Assembly (NCBI GenBank): GCA_965178635.1
Contig: CBCXVT010000010.1
Coordinates: 160,109-224,108, forward strand
DNA length: 64,000 nt
Direction: 5' to 3'
Source: GCA-2733415 sp965178635
GTDB lineage: Bacteria; Bacteroidota; Bacteroidia; Flavobacteriales; Flavobacteriaceae
Shown here: positions 34,883 through 48,266 of the stretch, piece by piece
Numbering within the stretch: position 1 is the stretch's first letter
Layout: each line of letters opens with the position of its first letter
Translations under genes and position numbers: made by a program
Notes under the pieces: generated by a model
What the model was told of the DNA's origin: nothing
The model's input: only the letters and a program-made list of their open reading frames with translations
Databases searched by the model: none

Positions 34883-35189
34883 TAGTTATGCTGTGTTTTT
34901 TGAAGGTAATTCGTTATATATATGGTATGGCTTTTTGTGTGTGTTTATTTGATAGTGGTTATTTAATGGGTATAACGTTTAAGTTATTAGTTTTAAGTAA
35001 TTGTGTTGAGCGCTTTGGAGGTATTGGATTCTATACGTAATGAAATACAAGTAAATAATAGATTCTCAATTTATCTAGAGTTTTGGTGTAAATAACTATG
35101 TTTTGCCTGTTGGTTTAAAATTATCTCGTCCTGCAAAAGGCTCATTTTTAAAGAGGTATAATTTATTTCAAAATAACTTTCTAAAAACC
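34883..35189. other. Non-coding stretch upstream of the rRNA promoters
   Basis: This AT-rich stretch between the thrS promoter and the first rRNA promoter has no convincing gene, RNA or repeat. The part next to the promoters is T/A rich and could act as an UP-like activating region, but nothing specific can be named. Confidence 0.5.
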
Positions 35190-35221
35190 TTGTTTAATAA
35201 AGAAGAAAGGTAGTATATTTG
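35190..35221 (+). promoter_or_regulatory. rRNA operon promoter P1
   Basis: TTG at 35190-35192 and TATATTTG at 35214-35221 are 21 bp apart, directly followed by CACCCGC. This is the first of three promoters that share the start-site sequence GCA[C/T]CCGC. The slightly long spacer makes it the weakest match. Confidence 0.7.
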
Positions 35222-35266
35222 CACCCGCAAAACGGCTGAGTTTATAGCGAGGTTGGGTTGCAAAAA

Positions 35267-35278
35267 AGTTCTTTGAAT
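35267..35278 (+). promoter_or_regulatory. BoxA-like antitermination site 1
   Basis: AGTTCTTTGAAT resembles the rrn boxA core (TGCTCTTTAACA in Escherichia coli). It lies about 45 nt downstream of P1, inside the transcribed leader. Related copies follow the other promoters. Confidence 0.5.
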
Positions 35279-35339
35279 AGTGAGTTTTGGATTGAGTTGT
35301 AAGGTTATAAAAAAATTTTAAAAAATATTCAGAAAAACA

Positions 35340-35369
35340 TTGTGAGGAATTAAAAAGGGTGTAGGTTTG
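35340..35369 (+). promoter_or_regulatory. rRNA operon promoter P2
   Basis: TTG at 35340-35342, a 19-bp spacer and TAGGTTTG at 35362-35369, followed by CATCCGC. The upstream text ACATTGTGAG and the spacer AAAAAGGG match P3 closely. Confidence 0.8.
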
Positions 35370-35404
35370 CATCCGCTTAGCGAAACAAGTTTTTGCTAAC
35401 AAAA

Positions 35405-35416
35405 AGTTCTTTAAGA
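35405..35416 (+). promoter_or_regulatory. BoxA-like antitermination site 2
   Basis: AGTTCTTTAAGA lies 35 nt after P2, in the same relative place as site 1 after P1. Confidence 0.5.
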
Positions 35417-35478
35417 AGTGTTGTTTTGGGTTTGATTTTAGGAGTAAAAAAAACTTTTAAAATTTTATTTCAAAAACA

Positions 35479-35508
35479 TTGTGAGAAACAAAAAGGGTTG
35501 TATATTTG
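35479..35508 (+). promoter_or_regulatory. rRNA operon promoter P3
   Basis: TTG at 35479-35481, a 19-bp spacer and TATATTTG at 35501-35508, followed by CACCCGC. This is the best-formed promoter of the three and is nearest to the 16S gene. Confidence 0.85.
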
Positions 35509-35613
35509 CACCCGCTTAACGGATTAAGTATTACTTAATAGTTAAGAGAGAGTTATAGGAAAGTAAGCAGGTTCGAGTTCTGCGGCTCTACAAGAAGAGC
35601 TTCGAGAGGAGTG

Positions 35614-35625
35614 AGTTCATTGACA
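35614..35625 (+). promoter_or_regulatory. BoxA-like antitermination site 3 in the 16S leader
   Basis: AGTTCATTGACA is part of a 17-nt sequence (35615-35631) that is repeated exactly at 37697-37713 before the 23S gene. Placement before both large rRNAs is what boxA shows in other bacteria. Confidence 0.55.
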
Positions 35626-35627
35626 TA

Positions 35628-35639
35628 TTGATTGACAGC
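35628..35639 (+). other. 16S processing stem, 5' strand
   Basis: TTGATTGACAGC pairs without mismatch (two G-U pairs) with GCTGTTAATTAA at 37314-37325 on the far side of the 16S gene. This would form the double strand cut by RNase III to release pre-16S. Confidence 0.65.
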
Positions 35640-35736
35640 GCGTATTATTTTTTAATAATACAATAATAATTAAAGTAAACCATTTTGAGTTATAATTTCT
35701 TTTAGTTGTTAGGTTTAAATAATATTTAAAATTTAA

Positions 35737-37258
<1,522 letters not shown>

Positions 37259-37313
37259 TAGAGAAAGAATCTACGATTAGAAAAATTATATACACAGAGA
37301 TGTGTTTACTTTA

Positions 37314-37325
37314 GCTGTTAATTAA
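37314..37325 (+). other. 16S processing stem, 3' strand
   Basis: GCTGTTAATTAA is the partner of 35628-35639. Confidence 0.65.
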
Positions 37326-37360
37326 TTAAAAGAACAAAAAGAAACTAAGAAGAATAGTAG

Positions 37361-37434
37361 AGTCTCATAGCTCAGCTGGTTAGAGCGCTACACTGATAAT
37401 GTAGAGGTCGGCAGTTCGAGTCTGCCTGAGACTA
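37361..37434 (+). tRNA. tRNA-Ile (GAT)
   Basis: A full cloverleaf in the 16S-23S spacer: acceptor AGTCTCA with TGAGACT, anticodon loop CTGATAA with anticodon GAT (37395-37397), and T-arm GGCAG-TTCGAGT-CTGCC. The 3' CCA is not encoded, so it must be added by the CCA enzyme. Confidence 0.97.
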
Positions 37435-37530
37435 CTAATTTTTTTTCTTAAGGAAATTCTAGAAGTTGAGTATTAGTTGGGAAACTAGCTAATTACTAAG
37501 ACCTAACTACTCACTACTAACTACTAGTAA

Positions 37531-37605
<75 letters not shown>

Positions 37606-37695
37606 CCATTCTTAAGGTTTTTGTAAAATGACTAGGTGATAATAGTAACTTATTAGTATCTGAAAGTTTTGTGAGGGCTGTTATAACAAGAAAAA

Positions 37696-37716
37696 CGTTC
37701 ATTGACATATTGAGAT
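37696..37716 (+). promoter_or_regulatory. BoxA-like site 4 and 23S processing stem, 5' strand
   Basis: CGTTCATTGACA repeats the boxA-like core seen before 16S. The overlapping TTGACATATTGAGAT (37702-37716) pairs with ATCTCAATATGTTAA at 40661-40675 beyond 23S, with a single G-U pair, forming the RNase III processing stem. Confidence 0.65.
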
Positions 37717-37793
37717 TAAAAAACACGAGCGATAACTAACTCTAGGATGTTAGTTATCAAACAAATTTAAGAATAATAGAGTAATAAAAAGTA

Positions 37794-40624
<2,831 letters not shown>

Positions 40625-40660
40625 GCTCTTTTCTTATTTTTGATACAAGTTGTTTTTTAT

Positions 40661-40675
40661 ATCTCAATATGTTAA
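40661..40675 (+). other. 23S processing stem, 3' strand
   Basis: ATCTCAATATGTTAA is the partner of 37702-37716. Confidence 0.65.
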
Positions 40676-40732
40676 CTTATTAGTTGCTTTAAATTAAGTG
40701 ACAGTGTTATACATAGTATATCACTTAAAACT

Positions 40733-40842
40733 TAAGGTGGTTATAGCAATGGGGCTCACCTCTTACCATTCCGAACAGAGAAGTTAAGCCCATTAGCGCC
40801 GATGGTACTGCAGTAATGTGGGAGAGTAGGTCGCCGCCTTCT
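40733..40842 (+). rRNA. rrf: 5S ribosomal RNA
   Basis: The ends AAGGTGG and CCGCCTT pair. Inside are the usual TACCATTCCGAACAGAGAAG and TTAAGCCCATTAGCGCCGAT loops. About 110 nt, at the normal place about 110 bp after 23S. Confidence 0.96.
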
Positions 40843-40849
40843 TTATATA

Positions 40850-40887
40850 AATCCTCTATATCTTACGATATAGAGGATTTTTTTTTT
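40850..40887 (+). terminator. Terminator of the rRNA operon
   Basis: AATCCTCTATATC pairs with GATATAGAGGATT around TTAC, followed by a long T-run. Confidence 0.95.
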
Positions 40888-40971
40888 GTGCTAATCTGAA
40901 ATACTTTTAAAGAAAATATGAGGAAGTAGATTATTTGGTATAATCTGATAATTGGTGTAAATTCATCACAT

Positions 40972-41484
40972 ATGGATACACATTTTATTTCCTCGCTTCA
41001 GGAAACCTTGAAAAAAGCCCTTAATTTATTAGAAGAGCTACCAACAAATTTATATAATGATAACTCTATTGGTCCATTTTATTCAAGTGTTGGAGGGCAT
41101 ATTAGACATATTTTAGATTTCTATACCTCAGTATTTAATGGATTAGACTCTAATAGTATTGATTTGACGGACAGAGAGCGTGATTGTCTTATTGAAATTG
41201 ATATTAATTATGCAAAATCTAAAATAAGAAGAGTTTTAGATGATTTAGAAGAGTTTACTACATATAAACTTGATGCTAGATATGAATTAATTGATGACTT
41301 GGGACAGGGCACAGTAAATATTCCAACAAATTTGTATGCTATTTTAGTACAAGCAAATTCACATACAATTCATCATTATGCAATTATATCTCATTTATTA
41401 TATGCCTATGATATTGTTATAAAGGACCAAACTTTTGGGTATAACCCAACAACACCAGTAAAAAAAGTTCTAGTTAATCGTTAA
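40972..41484 (+). CDS. DinB-like putative metal-dependent protein
   Basis: The 170-residue protein has the DinB/YfiT four-helix pattern: an N-terminal helix with the first metal His pair in SSVGGHIRHILDFYTSV and a C-terminal HTIHHYAIISHLL. Such proteins bind a divalent metal and often act as thiol-dependent transferases, but the substrate here is unknown. It converges with the minus-strand DUF6095-like gene, and the 3' ends overlap by 11 bp. Confidence 0.8.
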   Translation: MDTHFISSLQETLKKALNLLEELPTNLYNDNSIGPFYSSVGGHIRHILDFYTSVFNGLDSNSIDLTDRERDCLIEIDINYAKSKIRRVLDDLEEFTTYKLDARYELIDDLGQGTVNIPTNLYAILVQANSHTIHHYAIISHLLYAYDIVIKDQTFGYNPTTPVKKVLVNR

Positions 41485-41683
41485 AAAGCGCTTTAATGAT
41501 AGTATGTAAACCTTTCATAGTAAGCAATATTGCAGCTATACAACATATACCAGCAATACCAATTGTTAAGAAATTCCGTAGTTTAAACCCTAAATGCAAT
41601 AAAAAAGGTCCTGAAAACATAAAAAATAAAGCAATTGCCATAAATTTTATTCCTTTTGTTAAGAGTTCTTTATTTGTTCTCAT
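41474..41683 (-). CDS. Small two-helix membrane protein (DUF6095-like)
   Basis: The 69-residue protein has two transmembrane helices (IKFMAIALFFMFSGPFLLHLG and FLTIGIAGICCIAAILLTMKG). The gene overlaps the end of murQ by 14 bp, so it is probably translationally coupled. I recall the family as DUF6095 of Flavobacteriia. Function unknown. Its 3' end overlaps the convergent DinB-like gene. Confidence 0.75.
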   Translation of the reverse strand: MRTNKELLTKGIKFMAIALFFMFSGPFLLHLGFKLRNFLTIGIAGICCIAAILLTMKGLHTIIKALFND

Positions 41684-42491
41684 TATAAAAATGATTAGTG
41701 GCTTTTCTTACAGAACCATGTTGTAATAGTAATTGTTGAGCTAATTCATGATTGATATTTAGAGAATTCATTAGCATTTGTGTACCACGTTCTACTAATT
41801 TATCATTTGATAGCTGCATATCTACCATTTTGTTACCTTTTACTTTTCCTAATTGAATCATCACACTTGTAGAAATCATATTCAGTACCAATTTTTGTGC
41901 AGTACCAGCTTTCATTCTCGAACTACCAGTAATAAATTCCGGTCCAACAATAACTTCTATTGGGAATTGAGCTACTTCTCCTAAAGGGCTACCTTGATTG
42001 CAAGTTATACAGCCAGTGCTAATATTATTTTTATTACATTTTTCTAAACCACCAATAACATACGGCGTAGTTCCAGAAGCTGCAATACCGATAACAACAT
42101 CATTTACTGTTATATTTTCGTTTTGTAAATCAATCCATGCTTGGTTTTTATCATCTTCAGCATTTTCTACAGCCTTACGAATAGCGTCATCACCACCAGC
42201 AATTAAACCTACAACCAAATTATGTGCAACTCCAAAAGTAGGAGGGCACTCAGAAGCATCTACGACACCTAAACGTCCACTTGTACCTGCGCCAATATAA
42301 AATAAACGCCCACCAATTTTCATTTTAGAAACGATTTCATCGACTAATTTTTCTATTTGAGGCAATACTTTTTCAACCGCTATGGGTACTGTTCTGTCTT
42401 CATTATTGATGTTTTTTAATAAATCAGACACACTCATTTGTTCTAAATGGTTGTAATTTGAATCTTGTTCAGTTATTTTTGTAAAACTCAT
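41670..42491 (-). CDS. murQ: N-acetylmuramic acid 6-phosphate etherase
   Basis: The 273-residue enzyme cleaves the lactyl ether of MurNAc-6-phosphate to give GlcNAc-6-phosphate during recycling of cell-wall sugars. It has the SIS-domain motifs GGRLFYIGAGTSGRLGVVDASECPPTFG and VVIGIAASGTTPYVIGGLE, and the substrate loop VGPEFITGSSRMKAGTAQKLVLNM. Length is slightly short of the 298-residue enterobacterial form, but all core motifs are present. Confidence 0.96.
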   Translation of the reverse strand: MSFTKITEQDSNYNHLEQMSVSDLLKNINNEDRTVPIAVEKVLPQIEKLVDEIVSKMKIGGRLFYIGAGTSGRLGVVDASECPPTFGVAHNLVVGLIAGGDDAIRKAVENAEDDKNQAWIDLQNENITVNDVVIGIAASGTTPYVIGGLEKCNKNNISTGCITCNQGSPLGEVAQFPIEVIVGPEFITGSSRMKAGTAQKLVLNMISTSVMIQLGKVKGNKMVDMQLSNDKLVERGTQMLMNSLNINHELAQQLLLQHGSVRKATNHFYNENK

Positions 42492-42504
42492 ATTAGTATT
42501 ATGC

Positions 42505-43323
42505 TTATTGTATAGTGTAAGTTAAGGAGTCTACTTCAGATAATCTAAAATACCCCAAAGGGAAATTTTCTACATTGGTTTCATTAATGCAATTACCTCT
42601 AACTGTTGTTGGTTGTGTGCCAAATGGGCCACCACCTTCACCACTTTGTTCTAATAATATTGACATATAATTATAGAACCTTTCAGAAATCCCATAATTT
42701 TTAATCTCAACAACATCTCCAATTTCAATATCTTCATGGGAGTAAAATCCGAAAATTTGATTTCCATTTGAAAATTCATCATCATAGACTTCTAAACTTG
42801 GTATCTCTGTGATATTGGTATTTAGAAACTCAAAGAAGTAATAGTTTTCTTCATTGCCAGGGTCTGTATAATAGGCTTTTAGTTCTATTTCATCTCCTAA
42901 AAATCCGCCGTCATCTTCTTGTTCTACATAATCAATAGCAACCACAGGAATAAGTGTTTCTGTAGCGGTGTACACTTCTGATTGATAATTGATTGTTAAT
43001 TTATACGTTTCATTAAGGATAGGTGTGAAGGTTGTGTTTTTGTAAATCCCAGTAATACCGTCTTCTACAAAATTGAACGTAGTACTGCTAGAATCAACAA
43101 TAGAAACAATCGCCCCATTTGCTGGTGGAATATGAGAATCATAATACGGCGTAGTAAGTGTCAGCTTAATTTCTTGCTCATTACCTATTGTGCCTTTTTC
43201 CCAATTGATAGAGGCTTCAATTACTAATTTAGGCTCTGAAGAATTTAAATCAATGTCAACAACATCCTCACATGATGTAAATAATGTAACTATTGCGATA
43301 AATAATGTGATGTATATTTTCAT
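42505..43323 (-). CDS. DUF4249 lipoprotein, partner of the TonB receptor
   Basis: The 272-residue protein begins MKIYITLFIAIVTLFTSC, a lipoprotein signal with Cys18, followed by EDVVDIDLNSSEPKLVIEASI, the DUF4249 opening. The rest is beta-rich (ETYKLTINYQSEVYTATETLIPVVAID). DUF4249 genes usually follow a TonB-dependent receptor as here (3-bp gap) and may form the surface lid of the transporter, as SusD does for SusC. The substrate is unknown. Confidence 0.88.
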   Translation of the reverse strand: MKIYITLFIAIVTLFTSCEDVVDIDLNSSEPKLVIEASINWEKGTIGNEQEIKLTLTTPYYDSHIPPANGAIVSIVDSSSTTFNFVEDGITGIYKNTTFTPILNETYKLTINYQSEVYTATETLIPVVAIDYVEQEDDGGFLGDEIELKAYYTDPGNEENYYFFEFLNTNITEIPSLEVYDDEFSNGNQIFGFYSHEDIEIGDVVEIKNYGISERFYNYMSILLEQSGEGGGPFGTQPTTVRGNCINETNVENFPLGYFRLSEVDSLTYTIQ

Positions 43324-43326
43324 GTC

Positions 43327-45702
43327 TTAAAATTTAAAATTATAAGATACAGACGGAATAGCTCCGAAAATAGCAAGTCTTAATGCTTCGTTATTTCCTG
43401 AATCTTGATTTTCTCTAAAATTGATTGAGGCTGCATTTTTTTGATTATAAATATTATAAATACCAAAAACCCATTCGCCTTTCCAGCGTTTTTTAGAATT
43501 TGGTTTTGGAACAAATGTAGCGGATACATCTAAACGATGGTAAGCCGGTAACCTACTAGAATTACGCGCTTCATAGTTTGGAATGTTTATACCATTGTAT
43601 TCATATTGCCCGTTAGGGTAGGTTGTAGGCTGGCCAGTTTGAAATATAAAATTACTGCTTAAAGTCCATTTTTTATTCAAATCATAACTTGTTGTTAATG
43701 ATACATCATGCGTTTTGTCATAAGGTGTTTTGTACGATTCTCCGTTGTTTATTCCTGTTTCTAAAGCTGTTCTTCCTTCAGTTTTTTGTTCTGATTTTGA
43801 TAGGGTGTAAGCAAACCATCCTTTAAAACGTCCTTCTGTTTTTTTGAATAAGACTTCTAAGCCATAGGCTCTAGATTTTCCGTTTAAAATAACTTGTTCG
43901 ATGTTATCATTAGCAATTAAATCGGCGCCATCAACATAATCAATTCTATTTTTAATGGTTTTATAAAAAGTTTCTACTTCTAATGAATAGGTATTATCAT
44001 TAAAAGTTTTGAAATAGCCTAAAGCTACCTGATCTAGTAATTGAGGTTTAATGTATTTTCCACTTGGCGTCCAAATATCTAATGGCGTAGGGGAACTGGT
44101 GTTTGATAATAAATGCAGATATTGCGACATTCTGTTATAACTTGCTTTTACTGCAGATTTACTATTTAATTGATACGCCAACGACATACGCGGTTCTAAA
44201 TTTGCGAATGATTTGATAATATCGCCTCTTTTGTATGTTTCAGTAGATGTAGGTTCAGCAGTTTCATAAATCTGTAATTCGTCATTAAAAAGAATAGGAT
44301 TGTCATCAGCATACATACTCAACTCATCTTGACCTAATCTTAAAAATGAACTAAAACGTAGTCCATAATTTACAGTTAATTTTTTTGATAATTTTTGTTC
44401 TGCGTCAATATATACGGCGTTTTCAAAAGCAAATTTATCTATTAGCTTATAAGGGTTAATACCTGAAGTATCTGATGTTGGTTCAATTTTCCCTGGATTA
44501 AATTTGTAATAAATACTATTTAAACCATATGTTAGCTTTATGTTGTTGCTTAAATAATGTTTGAAATCATACTTTAAATTGAAATTCTGAATACCCGATT
44601 TCCATTCAAACTCAACAAAATTTAAGTCTAAATTATAATCGTAATCAGAGTAAATTAAAGATAAGTTAGAGAAGAGTTTTGTAGAAAATAGGTGGTTCCA
44701 TCTGAAATTTACGACTGCATTTCCGTAAGAGTTTTCAAAACTATCAGATAATTGAAAGACATCTCTTCCGAAATATCCAGATAAATATACGCTGTTGTTT
44801 GGGTTTAGCTTATAACTCAATTTTGTGTTTAAATCGTAAAAATATGCTTTACTATCTAAATCGAATAGTGGCATGAACAAATGTGCATAACTGCTTCTTC
44901 CTCCAAGTAAAAATGATCCTTTATCTTTTTTTAAAGGACCTTCTGCCAATAATCTGCTTGAGACTAAACCGATACCACCATTTAAGTGAAACTCTTTTTT
45001 ATTACCTTCTTTTTGATAAATATCTAACACAGAAGATACACGTCCACCATATTTTGCAGGAATCCCACCTTTGTATAATTTGATGTCTTTTATAGCATCA
45101 GGATTAAACACAGAAAAGAATCCGAATAGGTGAGAAGAGTTGTAAATGGTAGCTTCATCTAATAAGATTAAGTTTTGATCAGCTGCACCACCACGAACAT
45201 TAAAACCAGAAGAGCCCTCACCAGCATTTGTAACACCTGGTAAAAGCGTAATGGACTTTATCACATCTACTTCACCTAAAACTACCGGCATTTGTTTGAT
45301 AGTTTTAATAGATAAAGAGTTAACACTCATTTGTGGTTTCCTTAAACTAATTTTTTCTACGTTTTTAGTAATGACAACATCATCAAGAGTTTCTGTAGAT
45401 TCTTCTAAAGAATAGTTTAGAGTTTGATTTTTATCTAATACAATGGTTTGCTCAACTGTAGTAAAGCCTAAATAACTGACTTGAGTCCTGTAAGTTCCTT
45501 CTGGTAATGTTATAGAGAAGAACCCGTACTCATTAGTGGTTGCACCAGTTTGTAATTCTGGTATGATAATATTTACTCCAATTAGAGTTTCATTATTTAC
45601 TTTATCATCTATGACACCACTTAAAGTAAATTTTTCTTGAGCAAAAGATTGTAAAGAGGTGAAGAATATTAATAAGATAAATGTTTTAAAAATATTGGCC
45701 AT
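43327..45702 (-). CDS. TonB-dependent outer-membrane receptor
   Basis: The 791-residue protein has the signal peptide MANIFKTFILLIFFTSLQSFAQ. A carboxypeptidase-regulatory-like beta-sandwich follows (FTLSGVIDDKVNNETLIGVNIII, residues about 23-110). Next is the plug (PVVLGEVDVIKSITLLPGVTNAGEGSSGFNVRGGAADQNLILLDEATI) and a 22-strand barrel ending in an aromatic residue (VSYNFKF). It imports a substrate with energy from TonB/ExbBD. It is the first gene of the pair with DUF4249. The sequence does not show the ligand. Confidence 0.93.
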   Translation of the reverse strand: MANIFKTFILLIFFTSLQSFAQEKFTLSGVIDDKVNNETLIGVNIIIPELQTGATTNEYGFFSITLPEGTYRTQVSYLGFTTVEQTIVLDKNQTLNYSLEESTETLDDVVITKNVEKISLRKPQMSVNSLSIKTIKQMPVVLGEVDVIKSITLLPGVTNAGEGSSGFNVRGGAADQNLILLDEATIYNSSHLFGFFSVFNPDAIKDIKLYKGGIPAKYGGRVSSVLDIYQKEGNKKEFHLNGGIGLVSSRLLAEGPLKKDKGSFLLGGRSSYAHLFMPLFDLDSKAYFYDLNTKLSYKLNPNNSVYLSGYFGRDVFQLSDSFENSYGNAVVNFRWNHLFSTKLFSNLSLIYSDYDYNLDLNFVEFEWKSGIQNFNLKYDFKHYLSNNIKLTYGLNSIYYKFNPGKIEPTSDTSGINPYKLIDKFAFENAVYIDAEQKLSKKLTVNYGLRFSSFLRLGQDELSMYADDNPILFNDELQIYETAEPTSTETYKRGDIIKSFANLEPRMSLAYQLNSKSAVKASYNRMSQYLHLLSNTSSPTPLDIWTPSGKYIKPQLLDQVALGYFKTFNDNTYSLEVETFYKTIKNRIDYVDGADLIANDNIEQVILNGKSRAYGLEVLFKKTEGRFKGWFAYTLSKSEQKTEGRTALETGINNGESYKTPYDKTHDVSLTTSYDLNKKWTLSSNFIFQTGQPTTYPNGQYEYNGINIPNYEARNSSRLPAYHRLDVSATFVPKPNSKKRWKGEWVFGIYNIYNQKNAASINFRENQDSGNNEALRLAIFGAIPSVSYNFKF

Positions 45703-45716
45703 TAGTTAGAGTATAA

Positions 45717-45751
45717 AATAAAAGCTCCTAAATAATTAGAAGCTTTTATGT
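45717..45751 (-). terminator. Terminator after icd
   Basis: On the minus strand AAGCTTCTAA pairs with TTAGGAGCTT (one G-U pair), followed by TTATTTT. It lies between the icd stop and the start of the TonB receptor gene. Confidence 0.75.
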
Positions 45752-45775
45752 TGTTAGGACAAAACTATTATATAT

Positions 45776-48004
45776 CTAATTAATACTATTTAAAATAGTG
45801 TTAAATGTAGTACTTGGTCTCATTGCTGTTGCAACTAAACTCTCAGTAGGAGCGTAGTAAGCTTCAATATTTACAGCTGAACCTTGTGCAGAATTTAATT
45901 CATTTACAATAGTTGTTTCATTAGCTTTTAACTCTTCTGAAATAGCAGAGAAACTTGCTTTTAATTCTGCGTTTTTATCTTGATTAGCTAGAGCTTCAGC
46001 CCAATATAAAGCTAAATAAAAGTGACTTCCTCTGTTGTCCAACTCACCAACTTTACGCGAAGGAGAACGTTTGTTGTCTAAGAATTTATCAGTAGCGTCA
46101 TCTAAAGTTTCAGCTAAAACTAATGCTTTGTCGTTGTTAAATGTATTTCCGAAATGCTCTAAAGACACTGCCAATGCTAAGAACTCACCTAAAGAATCCC
46201 AACGTAAGTGGTTTTCTTTAACAAATTGTTGCACATGCTTAGGTGCAGAACCACCAGCTCCAGTTTCAAATAATCCACCTCCATTCATTAATGGAACGAT
46301 TGATAACATTTTTGCCGAAGTTCCTAATTCAAGAATAGGGAATAAGTCAGTTAAGTAATCACGTAATACGTTTCCTGTTACAGAAATAGTGTCTTTACCA
46401 TCTTTGATTCTTTCTAAAGTAAAATGTGTAGCTTCAATTGGAGATAAGATTCTGATGTCTAACCCAGTAGTATCATGATTTGGTAAGTATGTGTTTACTT
46501 TTTTGATTAACTGAGTATCATGCGCTCTGTTTTCATCTAACCAGAATACTGCAGGAGTATTTGATGCTTTAGCTCTTGTAACAGCTAGCTTAACCCAGTC
46601 TTGGATTGGAGCATCTTTTACTTGACACATTCTCCAGATGTCTCCAGCTTCAACAGTATGTTCAATTAAAGTATTACCATTTGCATCAACTACACGAACA
46701 GTTCCGTTTGCTGACATTTCAAATGTTTTATCGTGAGATCCGTATTCTTCAGCTTTTTGAGCCATCAATCCAACATTAGGAACAGTTCCCATTGTGGTAG
46801 GGTCAAATGCACCATGCTTTTTACAGAAATCAATAGTTGCTGTGTAAATTCCAGCATAACTACTATCTGGAATTACAGCTTTTGTATCTTGTTGTTTACC
46901 TTCAGCGTTCCACATTTGACCAGAAGTTCTGATCATTGCTGGCATAGATGCATCAATAATAACATCAGATGGTACATGTAAGTTTGTAATTCCTTTGTCA
47001 GAATCTACCATTGCAACATCAGGTCTGGCATTATATACGTTTTGAATATCAGCTTCAATTTCAGAACGTTTATCAGCTGGTAACTCTTCTAATTTACTTA
47101 AAAGGTTTCCAAAACCATTGTTGACATCTACGCCAATTTCATCTAAAATAGCTTGATGTTTTGCAAATACATCTTTAAAGAATACACGTACAGCGTGACC
47201 AAAAATAATTGGGTCTGACACCTTCATCATTGTTGCTTTCATGTGTAAAGAGAATAATACGTTGTTCCCTTTTGCATCATTTATTTGTTCATCAAGAAAT
47301 GTAATTAAAGCTTTCTTGCTCATTATTGTAGCGTCAATGATTTCATCTTTAAGTAAAGGTGTATTCTCTTTTAATACAGTCTTATTACCATTAGCATCAG
47401 TAAATTCAATTTTTACATTAGTTGCTTCAGAAACAGTTACAGATTTTTCATTATGAGCAAAATCTCCAGCTTCCATAGTTGCAACATGTGTTTTAGAATC
47501 AGAAGACCAAGCCCCCATAGAGTGTGGGTTTTTTCTTGCGTAATTCTTAACAGCTTTTGGTGCTCTTCGGTCAGAGTTACCTTCACGTAAAACCGGATTT
47601 ACTGCAGAACCTTTTACTTTACCGTATCTTTTAAGAATGTCTTTATCTTTATCAGTTGAAGGATCTTCTGGATAGTCAGGTATAGCGAACCCTAAAGATT
47701 GTAATTCTTCAATAGCTGCTTTTAATTGTGGTACAGAAGCAGAAATATTTGGTAATTTTATAATATTAGCTTCTGGTGTTTTTGCTAATGCGCCTAATTC
47801 AGCTAAGGCATCAGACACACGTTGGTCATCAGTTAAATAATCAGGAAAAGTTGCTAGTATTCTAGCGGCAAGAGATATATCTTTAGTTTCAATTGTGACT
47901 CCAGAAGGAGCAGTAAATGCTTGTACTATTGGTAAAAACGAGTAGGTTGCTAAAGCTGGTGCTTCATCAGTTTTGGTATAAATAATCTTTGCTTTTTCTG
48001 ACAT
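45776..48004 (-). CDS. icd: Isocitrate dehydrogenase, NADP-dependent, monomeric type
   Basis: At 742 residues this is the large monomeric form, unrelated in length to the 45-kDa dimeric enzyme. It oxidises isocitrate to 2-oxoglutarate in the TCA cycle. Markers are KIIYTKTDEAPALATYSFLPIVQAF, LREGNSDRRAPKAVKNYARKNPHSMGAWS, LHMKATMMKVSDPIIFGH and ETGAGGSAPKHVQQFVKENHLRWDSLGEFLA. The gene stands alone with its own terminator. Confidence 0.97.
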   Translation of the reverse strand: MSEKAKIIYTKTDEAPALATYSFLPIVQAFTAPSGVTIETKDISLAARILATFPDYLTDDQRVSDALAELGALAKTPEANIIKLPNISASVPQLKAAIEELQSLGFAIPDYPEDPSTDKDKDILKRYGKVKGSAVNPVLREGNSDRRAPKAVKNYARKNPHSMGAWSSDSKTHVATMEAGDFAHNEKSVTVSEATNVKIEFTDANGNKTVLKENTPLLKDEIIDATIMSKKALITFLDEQINDAKGNNVLFSLHMKATMMKVSDPIIFGHAVRVFFKDVFAKHQAILDEIGVDVNNGFGNLLSKLEELPADKRSEIEADIQNVYNARPDVAMVDSDKGITNLHVPSDVIIDASMPAMIRTSGQMWNAEGKQQDTKAVIPDSSYAGIYTATIDFCKKHGAFDPTTMGTVPNVGLMAQKAEEYGSHDKTFEMSANGTVRVVDANGNTLIEHTVEAGDIWRMCQVKDAPIQDWVKLAVTRAKASNTPAVFWLDENRAHDTQLIKKVNTYLPNHDTTGLDIRILSPIEATHFTLERIKDGKDTISVTGNVLRDYLTDLFPILELGTSAKMLSIVPLMNGGGLFETGAGGSAPKHVQQFVKENHLRWDSLGEFLALAVSLEHFGNTFNNDKALVLAETLDDATDKFLDNKRSPSRKVGELDNRGSHFYLALYWAEALANQDKNAELKASFSAISEELKANETTIVNELNSAQGSAVNIEAYYAPTESLVATAMRPSTTFNTILNSIN

Positions 48005-48266
48005 TTTCTGTATATTATAGTGTTAAACAAACTGATTTTAAAAGATTGTTGTTTCTTTAAAAATCAATGCACACAAATATACCATTTTAAGTCATAAATA
48101 GTAAGTGATAACTATTGAACTTTTTGAATAGAGTTGATAATTCTTAATGTGGTAATTTTAAGTTTCTATTTTTTAGAAGTATATAAAAATTGAGTTGTTT
48201 TATTATCAGTTTGAAAGTCAGTAATCGGCACACTTCTTGCTTACTAATTGATAAATAACATAAAAT

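Noticed and set aside
48005..48266. Hidden small gene or RNA in the gap between icd and the small membrane protein
   Set aside because: No frame with coding character and no stable stem could be seen.
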